From assembly GCF_029227915.1 (NCBI RefSeq), contig NC_079880.1, positions 8,831,501 to 8,895,500 of the forward strand: a DNA stretch of 64,000 bases, written 5' to 3'. The DNA comes from Hydractinia symbiolongicarpus. Its lineage: Eukaryota > Cnidaria > Hydrozoa > Anthoathecata > Hydractiniidae. Within the stretch, counting starts at the first letter, position 1; each line of letters opens with the position of its first letter. This document shows, piece by piece, positions 61,084-64,000 of this stretch. The position numbers were made by a program, and so were the translations under genes. The notes beneath the pieces are model-generated. The model saw only the letters and a list, made by a program, of their open reading frames with translations, made no database searches and was not told the origin of the DNA.

Positions 61084-62929
61084 TTTGTAATTATTTGTAA
61101 TTATTTATAACATCATTTTTTCAAAAAATAAATAAATAAATGTTTTTTTTTAGTTCTGTGATTTCATGTTAACAACACATTATTCCTGGTTTTACAAACT
61201 AAGATTAAATATCGTTGTCACCATCGCCGTAACATTCAAACCTAGTGGAGACGTTTAATTTAGTTGCATTTCTAAGACATAAAAAATATTTGCTATGTAT
61301 TGGTGATGATTTCATCACAATCTTTTTCTGAACTTTTCGATCGATTTCTGTAAGAAATTTGTTTTGAGGATGACCCGAGGAGAAAAAACAGTTTAAAAAA
61401 GGTCCTCTAAATCACAATGAAATTGTCTTTAAATCACCTTTTTTATTATCTCCATCATATGTAAAGCGCATTGTGCACCTCCGTCACATACATGTTTTTT
61501 TTTAAAAAGCATATGAATAGTTGAGAACAGGTTCAGACATGCTTAAAGCTTACTTTAAACAACTTAATCTTAAAACACTTATATAACATTAGTATTTAAG
61601 AAAATATTTCTATTTTTGCCTGATTTGCATTTTTAAGACATTTATAAGATAAAATAAACAAGCTCCTGCGTAAAGCCGCAAACAAAGTAATTTTGACGTC
61701 ATTACATTGCTGGCCGGCAAAGGAGGGAAATTTTTGCGTTTATTAACATAGTGAGTAAAATTTGACGTTGGGTTCGTTGCTCCGTCCGAATTTAAGTCGC
61801 TGGAAACATATACAGATGTATAGCGGCTGTAAAACCCTCGCTCGGCCCTTTTACACAACTAGCGCACCCACCAATAACTTGATGACGTCAAAACCGGATT
61901 AAATCCAATTTATGTAATTATCATCTAAAACTTCGATAGGATTATCAGTAATCCTAAAAAATTATCCGATGATATCAAAACATCTTTATTTCCACCAATA
62001 TTAGAAGCCATTTTTAAAATGACCGTGTACTATCAGGGTCACGTGATGTACTTTAAAAGATCGAGCGAGTATACTTTGAAGATGGCCGATGGTTTTAAGA
62101 TGGTGGAGGAGAATTATTGTTATTATTATTACTATTATTTACCCAGGACAACCTCTTGTTCCCAATGGCACTGTTATCAATGAAGGTGTACTAGTACATC
62201 CAAAGTTCCCGTTTGTGTTACGGAAGCACAACATCCGCTCAACTAGACAATCACGTCATGGCATAGTAAAATTTAAATGACAAACTCATTTAATTCTTTA
62301 ATTCTCTGGTGTTAGAGTACGTTAAACAGAATTTTTATTTTGTTAAAACTTTACCAACAGTATTGTTTGTGTTTCCATTTGATAAATGCCCAATGTCTTT
62401 TCGTGCGCTATAGAACATTTCCGCTGAGAAAAAGTTAAGTTTCGCAAAACACGAAATTCGATTACACAGTATGTTTGTTTGATCCATTTTTTAACATTCC
62501 ACTTAAAGGGTGGAGTTTCTTGTAAACTGTCACGTTGTAACACTTTGCTGACGTCTTTAAGACAATAGAAAAATGCCCATTGTTAAACCAATTAAGGCGT
62601 TACATTCTTCAAAGGCGTTTTATTTGGAAATCTTTTTTTTTTTCAAATAACTTCCGCGTTCGATAGATCAAAGTAGTTTGCTGCATTACCTTGGCAAAAG
62701 CTTCTGCATACTTAATTTTTTTGTATGCAGAAAACACAAATTCATGAAATATAATTTTTTTTAATTATTTTTTTTACGTCAGCACGCCTTATTTGACATT
62801 TCGAAACCTGTGTATATATTTACTTTTTTAAACAATGAATTTAACACTGTTAAGTTTTGTTTTTGTTTTCGAAACCGTCTTTAAATATGGCTGCCTGAAC
62901 GTATGTTGAAATAACATTGAGAAGTGAAG
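61084..62929. other. Spacer between ABHD13 and the serpin gene
   Basis: No convincing gene. A (TTATTA)n tract lies near 62105-62145. The last few hundred bases must contain the serpin promoter. Confidence 0.5.
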
Positions 62930-64000
62930 ATGGAAAATTTGATTATTCTCTTCGTGTTTTTTCTAAGCAGCGTGTTTGTAGTGGATGCTGACTACAAACG
63001 GAACTTTCGACAACAAAAAGTTGTTCATTTCTTAAAAAAGCTAGACAGAATGGCGCAGGCGAGAAAGCTTGTAAACGACTTTAACTACAAAATGTTCAAT
63101 CATATTTTAAATACTTCCAATGGGAACGTAGTTTTTTCACCGTATAGCATTTCATCTGCAATGGCGATGGTTCATGAAGGTTCAAAGACAAACACAAGAA
63201 AAGAAATTGAAACGACTTTTGGATGGGGAGGTATTGACGAAAATAAGTTTCATGAACTCGTACAAGAGCTTGTCGAAGAATTTGAAAGTAACAACAGCGA
63301 TGTTTCATTGGCCAATAGAGTTTGGATTGATCAAGAAAATGACGTTATGGAAAGTTACAAAGAAAACCTAAAAACATTTTATAAAGCAGTTCTTGGAACA
63401 GAAGATTTTCAAAAAAATTCTGAAAACGCCCGCCAAAACATTAATAACTGGGTTGCACAGCAAACTGAAAATAACATCAAAGATTTGTTTCCAGATGGTT
63501 CCATTGATTCTACAACAAAACTTGTATTAGCCAATGCTATTTTTTTTAAAGGAAAATGGAAAATACCTTTCGAGAAGGAGCACACCCGGAAAAGTGAATT
63601 TAAACTTGAAGATGGCAAAAATATTGAAGTGGATATGATGTGGAAAAGTGATAAATTTGATTATTTAGCAGAAACAAAATTCCAAGTTGTGAAAATACCT
63701 TACGCCGGAGAAAAGTACAGTATGTTGGTAGCTATCCCACTCAAAATGACAGCGAATAAACTTGCTCAAAGTACTACTCCTGATGTTATACAAAACTGGT
63801 TAAAACGTTTAAAACCTGGGAGATATCCGCAAGATGTAGATGTCTATCTACCCACATTCAAAATACAACATGCCGTAGATCTAAAGAAGGGTTTACAACA
63901 GCTTGGAATAACTGATTTATTTACCTCTGGGAAAGCTGACTTATCTGGCATAAACGGCAAACGTGAGTTGTATTGTTCAGGCGCATATCATAAGGCTTTC
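62930..64000 (+). CDS. Serpin (serine protease inhibitor), 5' part, intronless so far
   Basis: An uninterrupted 357-codon frame starts at ATG 62930 and runs off the right edge. A signal peptide is visible (NLIILFVFFLSSVFVVDA), so the protein is probably secreted. Serpin hallmarks in order: NVVFSPYSISSAMAMVHEGS (helix B), LANRVWIDQ, INNWVAQQTENNIKDLF (helix F region), LVLANAIFFKGKWKIPF (strand 3A), VVKIPYAGEKYSMLVAIP, DVDVYLPTFKIQH and LKKGLQQLGITDLF. The frame stops within the stretch just before the reactive-centre hinge, so target specificity and inhibitory status cannot be read. Lack of introns over more than 1 kb contrasts with the other host genes here. Confidence 0.92.
   Translation, partial: MENLIILFVFFLSSVFVVDADYKRNFRQQKVVHFLKKLDRMAQARKLVNDFNYKMFNHILNTSNGNVVFSPYSISSAMAMVHEGSKTNTRKEIETTFGWGGIDENKFHELVQELVEEFESNNSDVSLANRVWIDQENDVMESYKENLKTFYKAVLGTEDFQKNSENARQNINNWVAQQTENNIKDLFPDGSIDSTTKLVLANAIFFKGKWKIPFEKEHTRKSEFKLEDGKNIEVDMMWKSDKFDYLAETKFQVVKIPYAGEKYSMLVAIPLKMTANKLAQSTTPDVIQNWLKRLKPGRYPQDVDVYLPTFKIQHAVDLKKGLQQLGITDLFTSGKADLSGINGKRELYCSGAYHKAF

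Overview
The window is AT-rich animal DNA with many short, GT-AG-bounded introns. Gene content (KDM1B, ABHD13, TANGO6, a class III GLUT, a multi-EGF secreted protein, a serpin), the dense MITE and minisatellite load, and a THAP/SWIM ISL2EU-like transposon fit an invertebrate metazoan. A cnidarian, probably a hydrozoan, is my best guess, but the species is inferred rather than proven. All exon models were built by eye from reading frame, splice sites and family similarity.

Layout. (1) 187-7512, plus strand: the C-terminal 14 exons of KDM1B/LSD2, a SWIRM plus amine-oxidase histone demethylase, cut by the left edge. (2) 7513-10454: spacer with a 35-bp tandem repeat, a truncated TTAA-type MITE and a 17 x 23-bp minisatellite. 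(3) 10455-18235, minus strand: a secreted proteoglycan-like protein with signal peptide, a long acidic Ser-Gly region, twelve EGF modules and a papilin-like Cys cassette; one intron holds a 2.1-kb ISL2EU-like DNA transposon (13462-15566) with two convergent genes. (4) 20897-22669, minus: a PH-PDZ protein. (5) 22670-31373: transposon-rich spacer, including a decayed Ty3/gypsy pol split by a 1.9-kb TTAA element. (6) 31439-39261, plus: a GLUT8-like sugar transporter in four exons whose introns are full of SINE and MITE copies. (7) 40371-48536, plus: TANGO6 in twelve exons, with two minisatellites in one intron and a duplicated exon tail. (8) About 49305-51330: a 2-kb array of degenerate 33-bp repeats. 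(9) 51477-52415, minus: an intronless, potentially N-myristoylated cysteine-protease-like protein. (10) 52416-57726: repeats, including a foldback unit and a LINE fragment. (11) 57727-61083, plus: ABHD13 in five exons. (12) 62930-64000, plus: an intronless serpin cut by the right edge.

The genes do not form an evident pathway: chromatin, trafficking, transport, matrix and protease-inhibitor genes are interspersed, as is usual in animal genomes. The most unusual content is the matrix proteoglycan, the cysteine-protease-like gene, the ISL2EU-like element nested in a host intron, the TANGO6 exon-tail duplication with its own in-frame donor, and several structured repeat families.
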